From Ureibacillus aquaedulcis (GTDB taxonomy: Bacteria > Bacillota > Bacilli > Bacillales_A > Planococcaceae): a stretch of DNA of 64,000 nt. The stretch's first letter is position 1. The number at the start of each line of letters is the position of its first letter. The notes below the pieces were generated by a model. The model saw nothing but the letters and a program-made list of their open reading frames with translations. It did not search any database and was not told the DNA's origin. A program made the translations under genes and the position numbers. Positions 7,324 to 16,726 of the stretch are shown piece by piece. The stretch spans positions 45,019 to 109,018 of the forward strand of contig NZ_JAUHTQ010000013.1 of NCBI RefSeq assembly GCF_030418165.1, in the 5' to 3' direction.

Positions 7324-9660
7324 CTATTCTGTTATTAGACTGTACGCAGAAATTTTCTTTATTCTTAAGGAAACCAACATCGAAACAATGTACGCCAAAA
7401 GAATGATTCCTACACAAAACATTACAATAATTGGGTAATGGATAATGAAATCCAAACGTTTAACCCCAGCACTTGAAAGCAGCACGGACAGCATAGGATT
7501 AGTGAAGAGTAATCCTAACATGCCGCCAATACCAACACCTATAACAACTACAGGCAGAAAACTGATGGAGATTTGAGTCATCAACTGAATTGTTGAGTAC
7601 CCTATTGCTTTCAATACGCCAAACTCTTTTCTCCGCTTTGTAATCATCGTTTTAATGACTAAATATAAAATCATTACGACAACCAGCACATTAATCGTCA
7701 AAACCATCACCATGATTGCAAATACTGCAGCTGTATACATGCTTGTCTGACTTTCAATATTTTCATCGATATCTAATGTTTCAATTATTGAATTCCCGTA
7801 CTGTTCCTGGACATTCTGAATAAAATCCTTGTTCGATACTCCGTCCAAATATACATAAAGTGTCGTACCTTTATAGTTTGATTGTATCTGTTGAATACCT
7901 TCCATTGTTAATGAACCAATCTGGCCGGAATTACCAATTGACTGACTAAGGCCCGTTACTAGAAAACTAGCTGTTTCATTTCCATATTCCACCTCAACCG
8001 TGTCGCCAATCCCCTTATTGATATGATTTGATATTATCCAGGAGATCGATATTTCATTTTCGTGCTTTGGCTGGCGACCTTCATACACGACATTATTCTC
8101 CAGCTGGTCGTAGTGATCCGTCACATTTGTGTAGATATTTTGATCATCCACTCTCGTCTCGATTGTGTCGAATATATTCACTTTCCTAACATACTCCATT
8201 TGTTCAATACTGTTCATCAACTCTCTAGTGTCTGCATCCGGCTTAACCGCTATATAGACATTTGCCGGTTCAGATCCGAATAAATCAACAAATGCGGATT
8301 TGTCTGATGCAATGTTGTAATATAGCACAACCGAGAAAACTGTGGCAAAAGTCAACGCCATCACAATTAAACTAATCATTATATTTTGTTTAGAATTCGC
8401 AAGCATTGACTTAATAGCAAGCAGAAAATGAAGACCACCTTTCGCTCTTGCCAAAGGAATATGATTTTTTCTGAAACTGTGGGTTTGAATACCACCACGA
8501 AGTGCGGCAACAGGCAGAATTTTTCGCACACGAAAGGCAGATGCCAACGTTACGATGACAACACTAATCGTCACAAATAGAATACTGATCAAGTTAACAC
8601 CCATATCGAGGTCTTGTGTCCATATCAATCCGGATATGGTTGAAATAACACGCCCAATATACGGCATGAGTGCATAGGACAGTGCTATACCGATTACACT
8701 CGCACAAAGGGCAATAAGAGTATACTGAAGAATAATTGATGAAAGAATTTGCCCACTTGTATAACCAATCGATTTTAATACCCCGATATTGGCCATGCCA
8801 TCTTCAATATTATTGGAAACACGGAATTTAATAACTATGAGTGAAACAAGTACGATAATTGCTGAAAAGGCTACTAATATCGTCGCTATGATATTGATAG
8901 TCAATGTGTTTACACTTTCAACCATTTCAATATTTATACCAAAAATGTAAGGTGTATCTTCCTCTCCTTGAGATTTCCTTACATCTTGGATGAAATCATT
9001 TTCCAATTCCGCAGAGTTTGCACTGTCTTTCATCACCGCAGAAAGACTTATCCATTTGGAATGGTCTTCTAGTTCAGCTGCTAGTGATTGATAAGAATTT
9101 TCCGGCAGCATAAATTTCATGACACCAATATTATTTGTACCCATCATGGTTGTTTCGAAGAATCCTGCAACACGATATTCATAATCCTTGTCTTGTAATG
9201 TGATCGTGAAGTCATCACCTAATTCGTAACCTCCAACCGTTTTAAAGCTGTAGGGAACAAAAATATCATTGGGGCTCGATGCATCTAATTTTTCTACTAA
9301 CTTAAGCGTTCCAATAGTCCGATTAGCATCGGCATTATACATAACCGCACTGTTCGTTAGCTCACCATTGCCGAATTTATAATTAGCTAGGTTCATATGG
9401 ATAATCTCTTCTGTTTCCGTCTCTTTTACTCCAGGATAGTTCGCCAAATATTCTTCATGAGTCGAATTATAATTTGCTTGATTCATCACTATGGTCACAT
9501 GGGGATCTTTTAATTGTTCCGCTTTTTGGTCAAAAAACATATTTAGTTGAGTAATGACCATGAGACCAATATTAAGAAGCAGCGCAGCAACTAAAATGAA
9601 TGTATATAAAGAAACGGTAGCAGATTTACTTTTTCTTATATTGGCCATGGCCAGGTTCAT
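7324..9660 (-). CDS. ABC transporter permease, FtsX/MacB-like, duplicated
   Basis: I use the ATG 10 bp after the ATPase stop (preceded by GGGTGA), giving 778 residues starting MNLAMANIRKSKSATVS. A reading 28 codons longer would overlap the ATPase gene and lacks family support. The plan is TM1 (about 15-40), a ~200-residue extracytoplasmic domain, three TM helices (about 240-380), then a second TM plus extracytoplasmic domain plus three TM helices. Each half ends with an FtsX-type segment, GVLKSIGYTSGQ and GVLKAIGYSTIQ. It pairs with the ATPase just upstream. Such exporters move peptides, lipoproteins or antibiotics; the neighbouring two-component system suggests induction by an external signal, perhaps a cell-envelope antimicrobial. 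Confidence 0.88.
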   Translation of the reverse strand: MNLAMANIRKSKSATVSLYTFILVAALLLNIGLMVITQLNMFFDQKAEQLKDPHVTIVMNQANYNSTHEEYLANYPGVKETETEEIIHMNLANYKFGNGELTNSAVMYNADANRTIGTLKLVEKLDASSPNDIFVPYSFKTVGGYELGDDFTITLQDKDYEYRVAGFFETTMMGTNNIGVMKFMLPENSYQSLAAELEDHSKWISLSAVMKDSANSAELENDFIQDVRKSQGEEDTPYIFGINIEMVESVNTLTINIIATILVAFSAIIVLVSLIVIKFRVSNNIEDGMANIGVLKSIGYTSGQILSSIILQYTLIALCASVIGIALSYALMPYIGRVISTISGLIWTQDLDMGVNLISILFVTISVVIVTLASAFRVRKILPVAALRGGIQTHSFRKNHIPLARAKGGLHFLLAIKSMLANSKQNIMISLIVMALTFATVFSVVLYYNIASDKSAFVDLFGSEPANVYIAVKPDADTRELMNSIEQMEYVRKVNIFDTIETRVDDQNIYTNVTDHYDQLENNVVYEGRQPKHENEISISWIISNHINKGIGDTVEVEYGNETASFLVTGLSQSIGNSGQIGSLTMEGIQQIQSNYKGTTLYVYLDGVSNKDFIQNVQEQYGNSIIETLDIDENIESQTSMYTAAVFAIMVMVLTINVLVVVMILYLVIKTMITKRRKEFGVLKAIGYSTIQLMTQISISFLPVVVIGVGIGGMLGLLFTNPMLSVLLSSAGVKRLDFIIHYPIIVMFCVGIILLAYIVSMLVSLRIKKISAYSLITE

Positions 9661-9670
9661 GATTCTCACC

Positions 9671-10432
9671 CTACCACCCCATTTCTGCCAGGAAAGTCTT
9701 GAGCTCTTCATGCCGTTCTGCATTCTTTTGCTCACTGTAACCACCTAACTGCAAATCTCCACAAATAACACCATCTCGTAAATATAAAATTCGATTCCCG
9801 CGTATTGCTGTTTTGATGTCATGTGTGACCATGACGATACTCTGCCCTTTTCGATTTACATCTGTTAACACATCTAACACACTATCACTGGATGCAGAGT
9901 TCAGTGCTCCGGTTGGTTCATCTGCAAAAAGAATTCTTGGACTATTAATCAACGCACGAACAATTCCAACTCGTTGAGCCTCACCACCGGAAAGCTGAGT
10001 CGGAAATTTGGACCATGCCTTTTCATCGATTCCTACTTGCATTAACATTTCTTTGGCTTTGTGTATTGTTTGGCGCCTATTTTTATTTCCTAAAAGTCCG
10101 CTTGCCAGTACATTGTCGAGCACGCTCATATTGTCTAGTAGATGAATTTGTTGAAAGACAAAGCCACAGTTGTTTCTTCTGAATATCGCTAGTTGATCGT
10201 TATTTAATCGGGACAGGTTTTTGCCGGCAAAATCGATTTCACCCAATGTTGGTTTATCCATACCGCTCATTGCATAAAGCAGAGTGGATTTCCCTGATCC
10301 CGAACTGCCCATTATGATCGTGAAATCCCCTTCTTGCAAACTAATATCCAGATTTTTCAACACATGCTGTTGAATTCCCCCACTCGAAAAGGTTTTACAT
10401 AACTTTTCCGTTTTTATAATTGTCATTGTCAT
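9671..10432 (-). CDS. ABC transporter ATP-binding protein (MacB/LolD type)
   Basis: The 253-residue ATPase has Walker A GSSGSGKST (about 43-51), Q-loop VFQQIHLLDNMSV, signature LSGGEAQRVGIVRAL, Walker B ILFADEPTGALN and H-loop MVTHD. The Q-loop and the TGALN D-loop are typical of the MacB/LolD/FtsE group that partners FtsX-like permeases. It is the first gene of the exporter pair. Its ATG is 36 bp downstream of the two-component operon's terminator, so it needs a promoter of its own; one is proposed at 10498-10552. The ribosome binding site is modest (GAAAGAAC), and a second ATG two codons on is possible. Confidence 0.92.
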   Translation of the reverse strand: MTMTIIKTEKLCKTFSSGGIQQHVLKNLDISLQEGDFTIIMGSSGSGKSTLLYAMSGMDKPTLGEIDFAGKNLSRLNNDQLAIFRRNNCGFVFQQIHLLDNMSVLDNVLASGLLGNKNRRQTIHKAKEMLMQVGIDEKAWSKFPTQLSGGEAQRVGIVRALINSPRILFADEPTGALNSASSDSVLDVLTDVNRKGQSIVMVTHDIKTAIRGNRILYLRDGVICGDLQLGGYSEQKNAERHEELKTFLAEMGW

Positions 10433-10467
10433 GTTCTTTCAGCACTCTCCCTTATTTCAACTCATAG

Positions 10468-10497
10468 AAAAAAGACCGTAATGAAGATTACAGTCTT
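10468..10497 (-). terminator. Terminator of the regulator-kinase operon
   Basis: An 11-bp stem with one mismatch (AAGAC.GTAAT/ATTAC.GTCTT) and a 4-base loop is followed on the minus strand by TTTTTT. It ends transcription from the kinase gene, just before the ABC genes. Confidence 0.8.
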
Positions 10498-10552
10498 ATC
10501 ATACAAAATGAATTCTTATTAAATCTTTATGCAATTCTTAACTGTTTCTTAA
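10498..10552 (-). promoter_or_regulatory. Probable response-regulator-activated promoter of the ABC exporter
   Basis: Four 7-base repeats stand exactly 11 bp apart. On the plus strand they read TTCTTAT (10513), TCTTTAT (10524), TTCTTAA (10535) and TTCTTAA (10546); on the minus strand this is TTAAGAA-like. A -10 TATGAT lies at 10498-10503, with no good -35. One-turn-spaced direct repeats in place of the -35 are the usual layout for OmpR/PhoB-class activators, here presumably the regulator encoded at 11818-12507. The predicted start falls inside the 5' arm of the hairpin at 10468-10497, so this transcript would escape that terminator. Confidence 0.55.
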
Positions 10553-10555
10553 ATC

Positions 10556-11821
10556 TTAGGCAAGTTTGATTTTCATGACGACAGTAAAGCCATCCTCTCT
10601 GTTGCAACAGCGAATTTGGCCATCCATATTTTCGATGAAGTATTTTGATATATAGAGGCCAAGGCCTGAACCATTCTTCCCCAGGACATTTTTTCCGCGA
10701 TAGTATTTATTGAACAGTAGAGGCAATTCCCCTTCACTAACTCCTGTTCCGAAGTCCATAATGTAGAGTTCAAGGTATCCCTGATTGATTTGAGACTTAA
10801 TACTCACATTTGTTCCTGCGTATTTATATGAATTACTGATAATGTTGTCTATTACCTGCTGCATACGGATAGGATCTATTAAAATAATACATTGTGGAAT
10901 ATGATCATAGGCGATTTTGTTGCCATAATTGACATTCTCTATCATCTCCATAAGTACTTCGCTCGATTCTTCGGCAACCGTTAACCTTAACTGCTGCAGT
11001 TCTTCTAAAGTTGCATGAAACATATCCGTTACAAGTAAGTCAATTTGTTCTGCTTTGGAATAGATCGTATTCACGTGCTTGATGACCTTATCGTCTTTTG
11101 CCTGCAGAAGCATTAATTCACTTACTGCTTTGATCGAAGCAACAGGTGTCTTAATATCATGACTCAAGGTGGCAACAAGCTCCTTCTTGCTGCGGTTGGA
11201 CTCGTACTCCCGTTGACGGGCAGCACCAAGTTCTTCACGCAATAGATCGAAACTTTCAGTGAATGCGCCAAAGTAATTATTCTTGTTCATATTTAGAGGT
11301 ATTTCTAGATTGCCCCTGACCACATTTACTGCAAAATTTTGAAGCTGCTTAAAGGGTTTCAATAATGTTCTATCAATATAAATAATAAAAAATAAAGTAA
11401 CTATCAATAACAAACCCAAAATCAAGCTGATAGATGCAACGAGTTCATTTTTCATTTGCTGCATTATTTCTTGTTCGTTGTTGCGGATAATTATTTTGCC
11501 TACAATTTCATTATCTTGCCTAAGATCGATGAATGTATCTCTATTTTTAATGGCTTCGTTATTATTATTAAAATGATTTCCTGGTGTTCGGTAGATGACG
11601 GTCCCCGAGTAATCGATAATGGTAAAGGGTTGTGCTAGGTCGCTATTGCGAAAAGTTTCTTCACCAACATGGCCCCAATTTTTTTCAACCGTTTTCACCA
11701 CATCATTTATGGCCACAAGATCCATTTCGGGAGTTTTTTTACTCATAATAATGATTAGTGAGGAAGTTATCCCTGCACTAAAAACAACCAAAATCATGAC
11801 AATAAGCAAATTTATTCTCAT
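10556..11821 (-). CDS. Sensor histidine kinase
   Basis: The 421-residue membrane kinase has TM1 (about 5-27), an extracytoplasmic sensor of ~100 residues, TM2 (about 128-149), HAMP (about 150-205), HisKA with His221 in LSHDIKTPVAS, and HATPase_c with N-box QQVIDNIISN (about 321-330), G1 DFGTG (356-360) and G2 GSGLGL (385-389). The ATG overlaps the regulator stop as ATGA. The large sensor loop sets it apart from the loop-less BceS type, so it probably senses its ligand itself rather than through the transporter. The signal is unknown. Confidence 0.92.
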   Translation of the reverse strand: MRINLLIVMILVVFSAGITSSLIIIMSKKTPEMDLVAINDVVKTVEKNWGHVGEETFRNSDLAQPFTIIDYSGTVIYRTPGNHFNNNNEAIKNRDTFIDLRQDNEIVGKIIIRNNEQEIMQQMKNELVASISLILGLLLIVTLFFIIYIDRTLLKPFKQLQNFAVNVVRGNLEIPLNMNKNNYFGAFTESFDLLREELGAARQREYESNRSKKELVATLSHDIKTPVASIKAVSELMLLQAKDDKVIKHVNTIYSKAEQIDLLVTDMFHATLEELQQLRLTVAEESSEVLMEMIENVNYGNKIAYDHIPQCIILIDPIRMQQVIDNIISNSYKYAGTNVSIKSQINQGYLELYIMDFGTGVSEGELPLLFNKYYRGKNVLGKNGSGLGLYISKYFIENMDGQIRCCNREDGFTVVMKIKLA

Positions 11822-12507
11822 TGTTGGGTATCCTCAAAAACATATCCTGTTCCCCATACTGTTTTTATAAATTGCGGGTCCTTTGGATTTCGTTCAATTT
11901 TCTCCCGCAAATGCCGAATATGTACATTCAGGGTCCCATCTCCAACAAAGGAATCCCCCCATACATTCTGAAATAATTCATCTTTTGTGATGATCCGATT
12001 TTTGTTTTTTGCCAAGTAATGCAGAAGTTTATATTCCATCAATTTTAAATGAACATCCATACCACTCACGCGAACACGACGAAGTTTTGGAACAATTTGT
12101 ATCTGTCCAAACTCCAGGATATCTTGCTGCTTCCCAGAAGCATTGCCATATCTTTTAAGCACTGCTTTTACTTTTGCCAATAAGATACTTAATGTATAGG
12201 GCTTCTGTATATAATCGTCCCCACCAATGTTAAGTGCAATAAGAACATCGTCATCGCTGGAACGGGCACTTATAAAGAGGATGGGAATCTCCATGGTTTT
12301 GCGCAATTTCTTGCACAAGTCAAAGCCGGATTCATTTCCTAGATTAATGTCCAGAAGAAGCAGTGATGGTTCATGTTTCTCTAAAAAGCGTTCACATTCT
12401 TCTACACTTGTTACAAATTCCGTCCTGACTTCAAACATATTAAAATACTCACAAGTTGTTTCGGCTAAAGCAACTTCATCATCTACAATTAAACAATCTA
12501 ATTTCAT
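11818..12507 (-). CDS. OmpR-family response regulator
   Basis: The 229-residue regulator has a receiver domain with the acidic pair Asp9/Asp10, phospho-acceptor Asp53 in LLLLDINLG and Lys102 in IQKPY. The C-terminal winged helix (about 130-225) carries the family's ...HLKLMEYKLLHYLA and GTLNVHIRHLREKIE segments. It is the first gene of an operon with its kinase, behind AGGAGA. Its probable target is the 11-bp-phased repeat in front of the adjacent ABC exporter genes. Confidence 0.93.
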   Translation of the reverse strand: MKLDCLIVDDEVALAETTCEYFNMFEVRTEFVTSVEECERFLEKHEPSLLLLDINLGNESGFDLCKKLRKTMEIPILFISARSSDDDVLIALNIGGDDYIQKPYTLSILLAKVKAVLKRYGNASGKQQDILEFGQIQIVPKLRRVRVSGMDVHLKLMEYKLLHYLAKNKNRIITKDELFQNVWGDSFVGDGTLNVHIRHLREKIERNPKDPQFIKTVWGTGYVFEDTQQ

Positions 12508-12663
12508 CGTAATCTCCTAGAAAAAGACTTTCCTACTAGTTTAACAGGATACCTACAGTATACATTATAGCGGTTCGCCTTGTGTAAATTTATGGGTTTA
12601 CAGAGTTATTATGGAACCCGATGAATTTCGTTATTATGAGGAGTGGTATACATAATTTCACAC

Positions 12664-12695
12664 AAAAAAACGTACTTCTGCTGAAGAAGTACGTT
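12664..12695 (-). terminator. Terminator of dus
   Basis: An 11-bp perfect stem (AACGTACTTCT/AGAAGTACGTT) with a 5-base loop is followed on the minus strand by TTTTTTT, 33 bp after the dus stop codon. Confidence 0.9.
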
Positions 12696-12727
12696 CTTAA
12701 TTATTATTCAGCTGACTTTTGCCATGG

Positions 12728-13705
12728 TTACTGTTCGTCATCGACATTGTTTGCTTCAAAGTTATCGAGCAATGCACGCACTTCATCTGTTGATTTTGTG
12801 TTCATCAACTGGTTTCTTAATTCGCCTGCGCCGCGGAACCCTTTGACATAGATTTTGAAGAAACGATGCAGCCCTGTTACAGAACGCGGCAATTCTTCAA
12901 TATATTGATCATGAAGATCAAGCTGGTATCTTAGAAGGTCCAGGTACTCCTTGCTGCTATGTTCTTTCGGCTCTTTCTCAAAAGCAAAAGGATTTTTAAA
13001 TATCCCGCGTCCAATCATGACCCCATCAATACCATACTTTTCTGCAAGCTCCAGCCCTACTTGACGATCCGGAATATCGCCGTTAATTGTTAATAGAGTA
13101 TTAGGTGCGATACGATCACGCAATTTCTTGATCTCCGGAATGAGCTCCCAATGGGCATCAACAGCGCTCATTTCTTTTCTTGTACGTAAATGGATGGAGA
13201 GGTTCGCAATATCCTGTTTTAATATATGCGTTAGCCACTCCTCCCACTCGTTTATATCCTCAAAGCCAAGTCTTGTTTTCACGCTGACAGGCAATCCGCC
13301 AGCTTTTGCTGCTTGAATGAGTTCTGCCGCAACTTCCGGGCGAAGGATCAGGCCACTGCCTTTCCCTCTCGATGCCACATTCGGCACTGGGCAGCCCATA
13401 TTGATATCGAGTCCTTTAAATCCCAGTTCCGCCATGCCAATACTCATTTGACGGAAATATTCGGGATTATCCCCCCAAATATGCGCCACCATTGGTTGTT
13501 CATCTTCTGTAAAAAGCAAACGGCCGCGTACACTCTTCATGCCTTCTGGGTGACAATAGCTATCCGAGTTTGTAAACTCCGTGAAAAACACATCCGGTCG
13601 ACCCGCTTTACTTACTACATGCCGGAAAACAGTATCCGTCACATCTTCCATTGGTGCCAATACAAAAAATGGACGTGGTAAATCACGCCAAAAATTATTT
13701 GTCAT
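12728..13705 (-). CDS. dus: tRNA-dihydrouridine synthase
   Basis: This FMN-dependent reductase makes dihydrouridine in tRNA. The N-terminal TIM barrel has the [13 protein letters not shown] flavin-binding segment, the [22 protein letters not shown] loop with the catalytic Cys, [19 protein letters not shown] and the phosphate-binding [14 protein letters not shown] start at [12 protein letters not shown] because Dus relatives begin there; in-frame starts 7 and 23 codons upstream are possible, one behind a GGAG only four bases away. The length is 325 residues. It is a single gene with its own terminator. Which uridine it modifies cannot be read from the sequence. Confidence 0.92.
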   Translation of the reverse strand: MTNNFWRDLPRPFFVLAPMEDVTDTVFRHVVSKAGRPDVFFTEFTNSDSYCHPEGMKSVRGRLLFTEDEQPMVAHIWGDNPEYFRQMSIGMAELGFKGLDINMGCPVPNVASRGKGSGLILRPEVAAELIQAAKAGGLPVSVKTRLGFEDINEWEEWLTHILKQDIANLSIHLRTRKEMSAVDAHWELIPEIKKLRDRIAPNTLLTINGDIPDRQVGLELAEKYGIDGVMIGRGIFKNPFAFEKEPKEHSSKEYLDLLRYQLDLHDQYIEELPRSVTGLHRFFKIYVKGFRGAGELRNQLMNTKSTDEVRALLDNFEANNVDDEQ

Positions 13706-14015
13706 TTTAATCTCAAATCCTTTCATTGCGCTCCGGGATACATGTAAAACTCTCATCCCAAAATAAAAAGCCATATATACGACATGTCTATTCTATTATT
13801 ATTTTATAATAAATACCCAAACCAATACGCTTCCAATAGTGTGCAAACTAGTTGCAGCAATATAAGAGATATTTCAGGTTTAAGTAATTCGATCATTATT
13901 ATAGTATAACCTAGCTTATTAAGTTTATCTTCACACAGTTTCCTCTTCAACTAGAATTTTATTTGAGAAGTAGCTATTTTTGGCATATTCATTCTTTTTC
14001 TGGAAATTCAGTAGT

Positions 14016-14070
14016 AAAAGCAGACAGTTTAGATGTGTATTTTGCACTCCTAAATTGTCTGCTTTTTTAT
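14016..14070. terminator. Long bidirectional hairpin in the dus-phosphatase gap
   Basis: A 16-bp stem with one G-T wobble (AAAAGCAGACAGTTTA / TAAATTGTCTGCTTTT) and a 19-base loop carries T-runs on both sides. It can end minus-strand transcripts from the phosphatase gene (stop at 14203) or plus-strand transcripts. The rest of 13706-14202 is AT-rich, with no supported gene. Confidence 0.6.
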
Positions 14071-14202
14071 TTTTCATCATATATTAAGTTAGAAATTTCA
14101 AAAACAGGCGTAATTGAGTTAAGTCAGCTAGCTATAGTTGCTCCCAACACTCTGGATGTGGGATTATTTTTGGAACATTAATCAGCACATTTTATGTACT
14201 TC

Positions 14203-14805
14203 TTATTTCATAAGGTGATCTTGTTTGTTCAGGAACTTTATTATACTACAATCTTCTCTTATATCGATTAGATGCATACCCGTATCTCCTGTAGCAAAGA
14301 TCGTTTTATTATTGTTTGGCAGATTGAGTACTGCCTTCAGGAAATTGGAGATAAGTCCTCCATGTGATACGATTGCTACTCTATTATGCTGTTTATAATC
14401 TAGAATAATCTTGTTAAATATTTTCTCAGCCCTAAAGCGAAAATCCAGCTCAGATTCACCATCTTGAATCGGCACATGTATTGGTCTTCCTCCATCAGGC
14501 AATGGGTATTTAATGGCTGCCTCTTTCCTGGCCATTCCTGCAAGTACACCATTATTGAACTCCCTGAGATCATCTATTTCAATAAGCTTACAATCTATCG
14601 CTTCTTGCAGTAAATTTGCAGTCTTTTCTGCTCTCTTTAAAGGACTTGTCAAAATAATATCGGGTCTGACATTCGCTTCAACGTATTGAGCCATTAATCT
14701 TGCTTGTTGTTCACCTAATTCAGTTAAGGGGAAATCTGCCCTTCCTTCGTGAACTTCTAATAGATCCGCTTCAGACTGACCATGTCTTATGATTAATAAT
14801 TCCAT
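14203..14805 (-). CDS. Histidine phosphatase family protein (phosphoglycerate-mutase-like)
   Basis: The 200-residue protein belongs to branch 1 of the histidine phosphatase superfamily. The catalytic RHG motif is at residues 7-9 (LLIIRHGQSEADL), with TSPLKRAEKTA (about 54-64), the acidic LREFNNGVLAGM region (about 82-93) and the second catalytic His in AIVSHGGLISNF (about 147-158). It is probably a small-molecule phosphatase rather than a glycolytic mutase, since it is shorter than dPGM. The substrate is unknown. It has its own GGAGG site, and its neighbours do not suggest a pathway. Confidence 0.85.
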   Translation of the reverse strand: MELLIIRHGQSEADLLEVHEGRADFPLTELGEQQARLMAQYVEANVRPDIILTSPLKRAEKTANLLQEAIDCKLIEIDDLREFNNGVLAGMARKEAAIKYPLPDGGRPIHVPIQDGESELDFRFRAEKIFNKIILDYKQHNRVAIVSHGGLISNFLKAVLNLPNNNKTIFATGDTGMHLIDIREDCSIIKFLNKQDHLMK

Positions 14806-14917
14806 TTCCTAGCCTCCTTAGTTTTCATTCTTCCTATAACCAACAATCCCCTATTATACCAATCCTCTACTTAATCTTTATCTGATTCAAAAATAGGTTT
14901 TCCATATTAGCAAAAGC

Positions 14918-14954
14918 AAAAAAGGTGAAATTGATCCTACTCAATTTCACCTTT
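14918..14954 (-). terminator. Terminator of the SDR gene pair
   Basis: A perfect 14-bp stem (AAAGGTGAAATTGA/TCAATTTCACCTTT) with a 6-base loop is followed on the minus strand by TTTTTT. It lies 61 bp past the second SDR gene. Confidence 0.92.
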
Positions 14955-15014
14955 CTCCCTATTGAAGCTGGTAATGTCCTAGCCTCTAATTATTACTTGA
15001 TGCGCCCAAAAAAA

Positions 15015-15797
15015 TTAGTATTTATACGATTGACCGCCATCGATTGGCACAACAACACCATTAATGAAGTCTGCTTGGTTTGAAAGCAGGAAGGCAACTA
15101 GGTAGCCAACCTCTTCTGGTTTACCGAAGCGACGCATTGGGTTTGGTTTTACGAACTCTTTACCCACCTCTTCCCAATTATCACCATCGATTTGACGCAA
15201 TGAGCCCTCTACCATAGGAGTCATTATGGCACCAGGTGCGATTGCCTTAATCGAAACACCAAATTGTCCATATTCAATTGCAGAGTTACGCGTTAAACCG
15301 ACAACACCATGTTTGGATGCTGCGTAGCCTGACTGATTTCCAACACCACGAATACCGCCAACGGAGGCTGTATTTACAATTGACCCTGATCCTTGTTCTT
15401 TCATTACTTTTAATACGTATTTCATGCCGTAGAATACACCATTTAAGTTAATGGAAACAACTTTTTGGAACTCATCAATACCAAAGTCCTCTGTTAGATT
15501 TTGTTTTCCTTCGATGCCAGCATTGTTGAAGAATCCATCAATTTTGCCAAACTTGTCAACAGTAGCATCAACAAAACCTTTTACAGCATCCTCATCTGCT
15601 ACGTTTGCTGCTATTAATAAAACTTCAGCCTGTGGCGCGATTGCTGCCACTTTTTCCTCTGTTTCTTTCAAACCTGCTTCATTCAAGTCTACTAATACTA
15701 ATTTAGCACCCTCTTCTGCTAATTGAAGTGTTGCTGCTTGGCCAAGACCAGATCCTGCACCTGTTACAATGACTACTTTTTCTTCAAACCGTTTCAT
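15015..15797 (-). CDS. Short-chain dehydrogenase/reductase
   Basis: This classical SDR has 260 residues: NAD(P)-binding TGAGSGLGQ (about 12-20), the NNAG motif in FFNNAGIEG, catalytic Ser in NTASVGGIRG and YAASK (Tyr/Lys), and C-terminal PIDGG. Asp at the end of beta-2 (LVDLNEAG) favours NAD over NADP. It lies 18 bp after a paralogous SDR, so the two are an operon transcribed away from a divergent TetR-family regulator. That layout suggests induction by an alcohol, ketone or aldehyde; the substrate cannot be assigned. Confidence 0.9.
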   Translation of the reverse strand: MKRFEEKVVIVTGAGSGLGQAATLQLAEEGAKLVLVDLNEAGLKETEEKVAAIAPQAEVLLIAANVADEDAVKGFVDATVDKFGKIDGFFNNAGIEGKQNLTEDFGIDEFQKVVSINLNGVFYGMKYVLKVMKEQGSGSIVNTASVGGIRGVGNQSGYAASKHGVVGLTRNSAIEYGQFGVSIKAIAPGAIMTPMVEGSLRQIDGDNWEEVGKEFVKPNPMRRFGKPEEVGYLVAFLLSNQADFINGVVVPIDGGQSYKY

Positions 15798-15815
15798 ATT
15801 ATGTTACCTCCAGTG

Positions 15816-16586
15816 TTAAATATTATATAATGCTCCATCGACTGTGTAAGATGAAGAGCTTACATAAGAAGCTTCGTCCGATAGTAAAAATGCAATGACA
15901 TTTGCTACTTCCTGCGGTTCGCCATATCGCTTCATTGGAACAGCATCTTGATATGCCGATTGTGCTGCTTCTGCTGCACCCGGTGCAACTTTTGCCTCGA
16001 TCTGGCGCATCATTTGTGTATTGATAACACCAGGGTTTACTGAATTCACACGCACATTATATGGAGCGGCTTCTATCGCCGCTACTTTATTCATCCCCAT
16101 TAGTGCATGTTTCGATGAATTATAAAGCATCATATTTGGCGAACCAATTAAACCAGCTACGGAAGCGCTGTTAACAATCGAACCTGCTTTTTGCTGTTTC
16201 ATAATTGGCAGTACATATTTTAAGCCGTAGAAAGCACCTTTTACGTTAATGTTATATACGAAATCAAAATCTTGTTCTGTAATTTCTTCTAGGATTTTTG
16301 CTGGGCCTTCAACCCCTGCATTATTTGCAAAGCCATCAATGCGACCGAATTTTGCCACGGTTTCCTCAACATAATTTTTCACTTCTGCTTCTTTTGAAAC
16401 ATCTGCTTTTAATGTTAGGACGCGATCTTCACCTAGGTTAAGCTCCACTGCAACCGCTTTCACAGCAGCTTCATTTAAATCCACCAGCGTTAACTTTGCC
16501 CCTTCATCTGCAAGTTTACGAGCAATTTCTTTACCGATGCCTCCTGCAGCACCTGTGATAATTACAACTTTATTTTCGAATCTCAT
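15816..16586 (-). CDS. Short-chain dehydrogenase/reductase
   Basis: The first gene of the SDR pair encodes 256 residues with TGAAGGIGKE (about 11-20), NNAGVEG, the NSASVAG catalytic Ser segment, YNSSKHA (Tyr/Lys) and a VDGALYNI C-terminus. It again has Asp after beta-2 (LVDLNEA), so NAD is the likely cofactor. It is close in sequence and layout to its downstream partner, which points to a tandem duplication followed by divergence. The divergent TetR gene starts 140 bp away and is the likely regulator. Confidence 0.9.
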   Translation of the reverse strand: MRFENKVVIITGAAGGIGKEIARKLADEGAKLTLVDLNEAAVKAVAVELNLGEDRVLTLKADVSKEAEVKNYVEETVAKFGRIDGFANNAGVEGPAKILEEITEQDFDFVYNINVKGAFYGLKYVLPIMKQQKAGSIVNSASVAGLIGSPNMMLYNSSKHALMGMNKVAAIEAAPYNVRVNSVNPGVINTQMMRQIEAKVAPGAAEAAQSAYQDAVPMKRYGEPQEVANVIAFLLSDEASYVSSSSYTVDGALYNI

Positions 16587-16726
16587 TTTTGTACCTCCCC
16601 TAATAATTCTAATTACACATATAGTTTACTAGGTCTTACTTTCTGTATGCCATCCTTAATATTTGCTATACTGTTGAAGAAAACAACACTTTCATTCAAT
16701 CTGTCTAATTGTAGGAGAGAAATATA

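Noticed and set aside
7324..9744. 806-residue reading of the ABC permease
   Set aside because: The extra 28 codons overlap the ATPase gene and have no good start signal; the ATG at 9660 follows the ATPase stop with GGGTGA.
13963..14181. 72-codon plus-strand ORF in the dus-phosphatase gap
   Set aside because: It reads straight through the 16-bp hairpin at 14016-14066 and has no ribosome binding site or family similarity.
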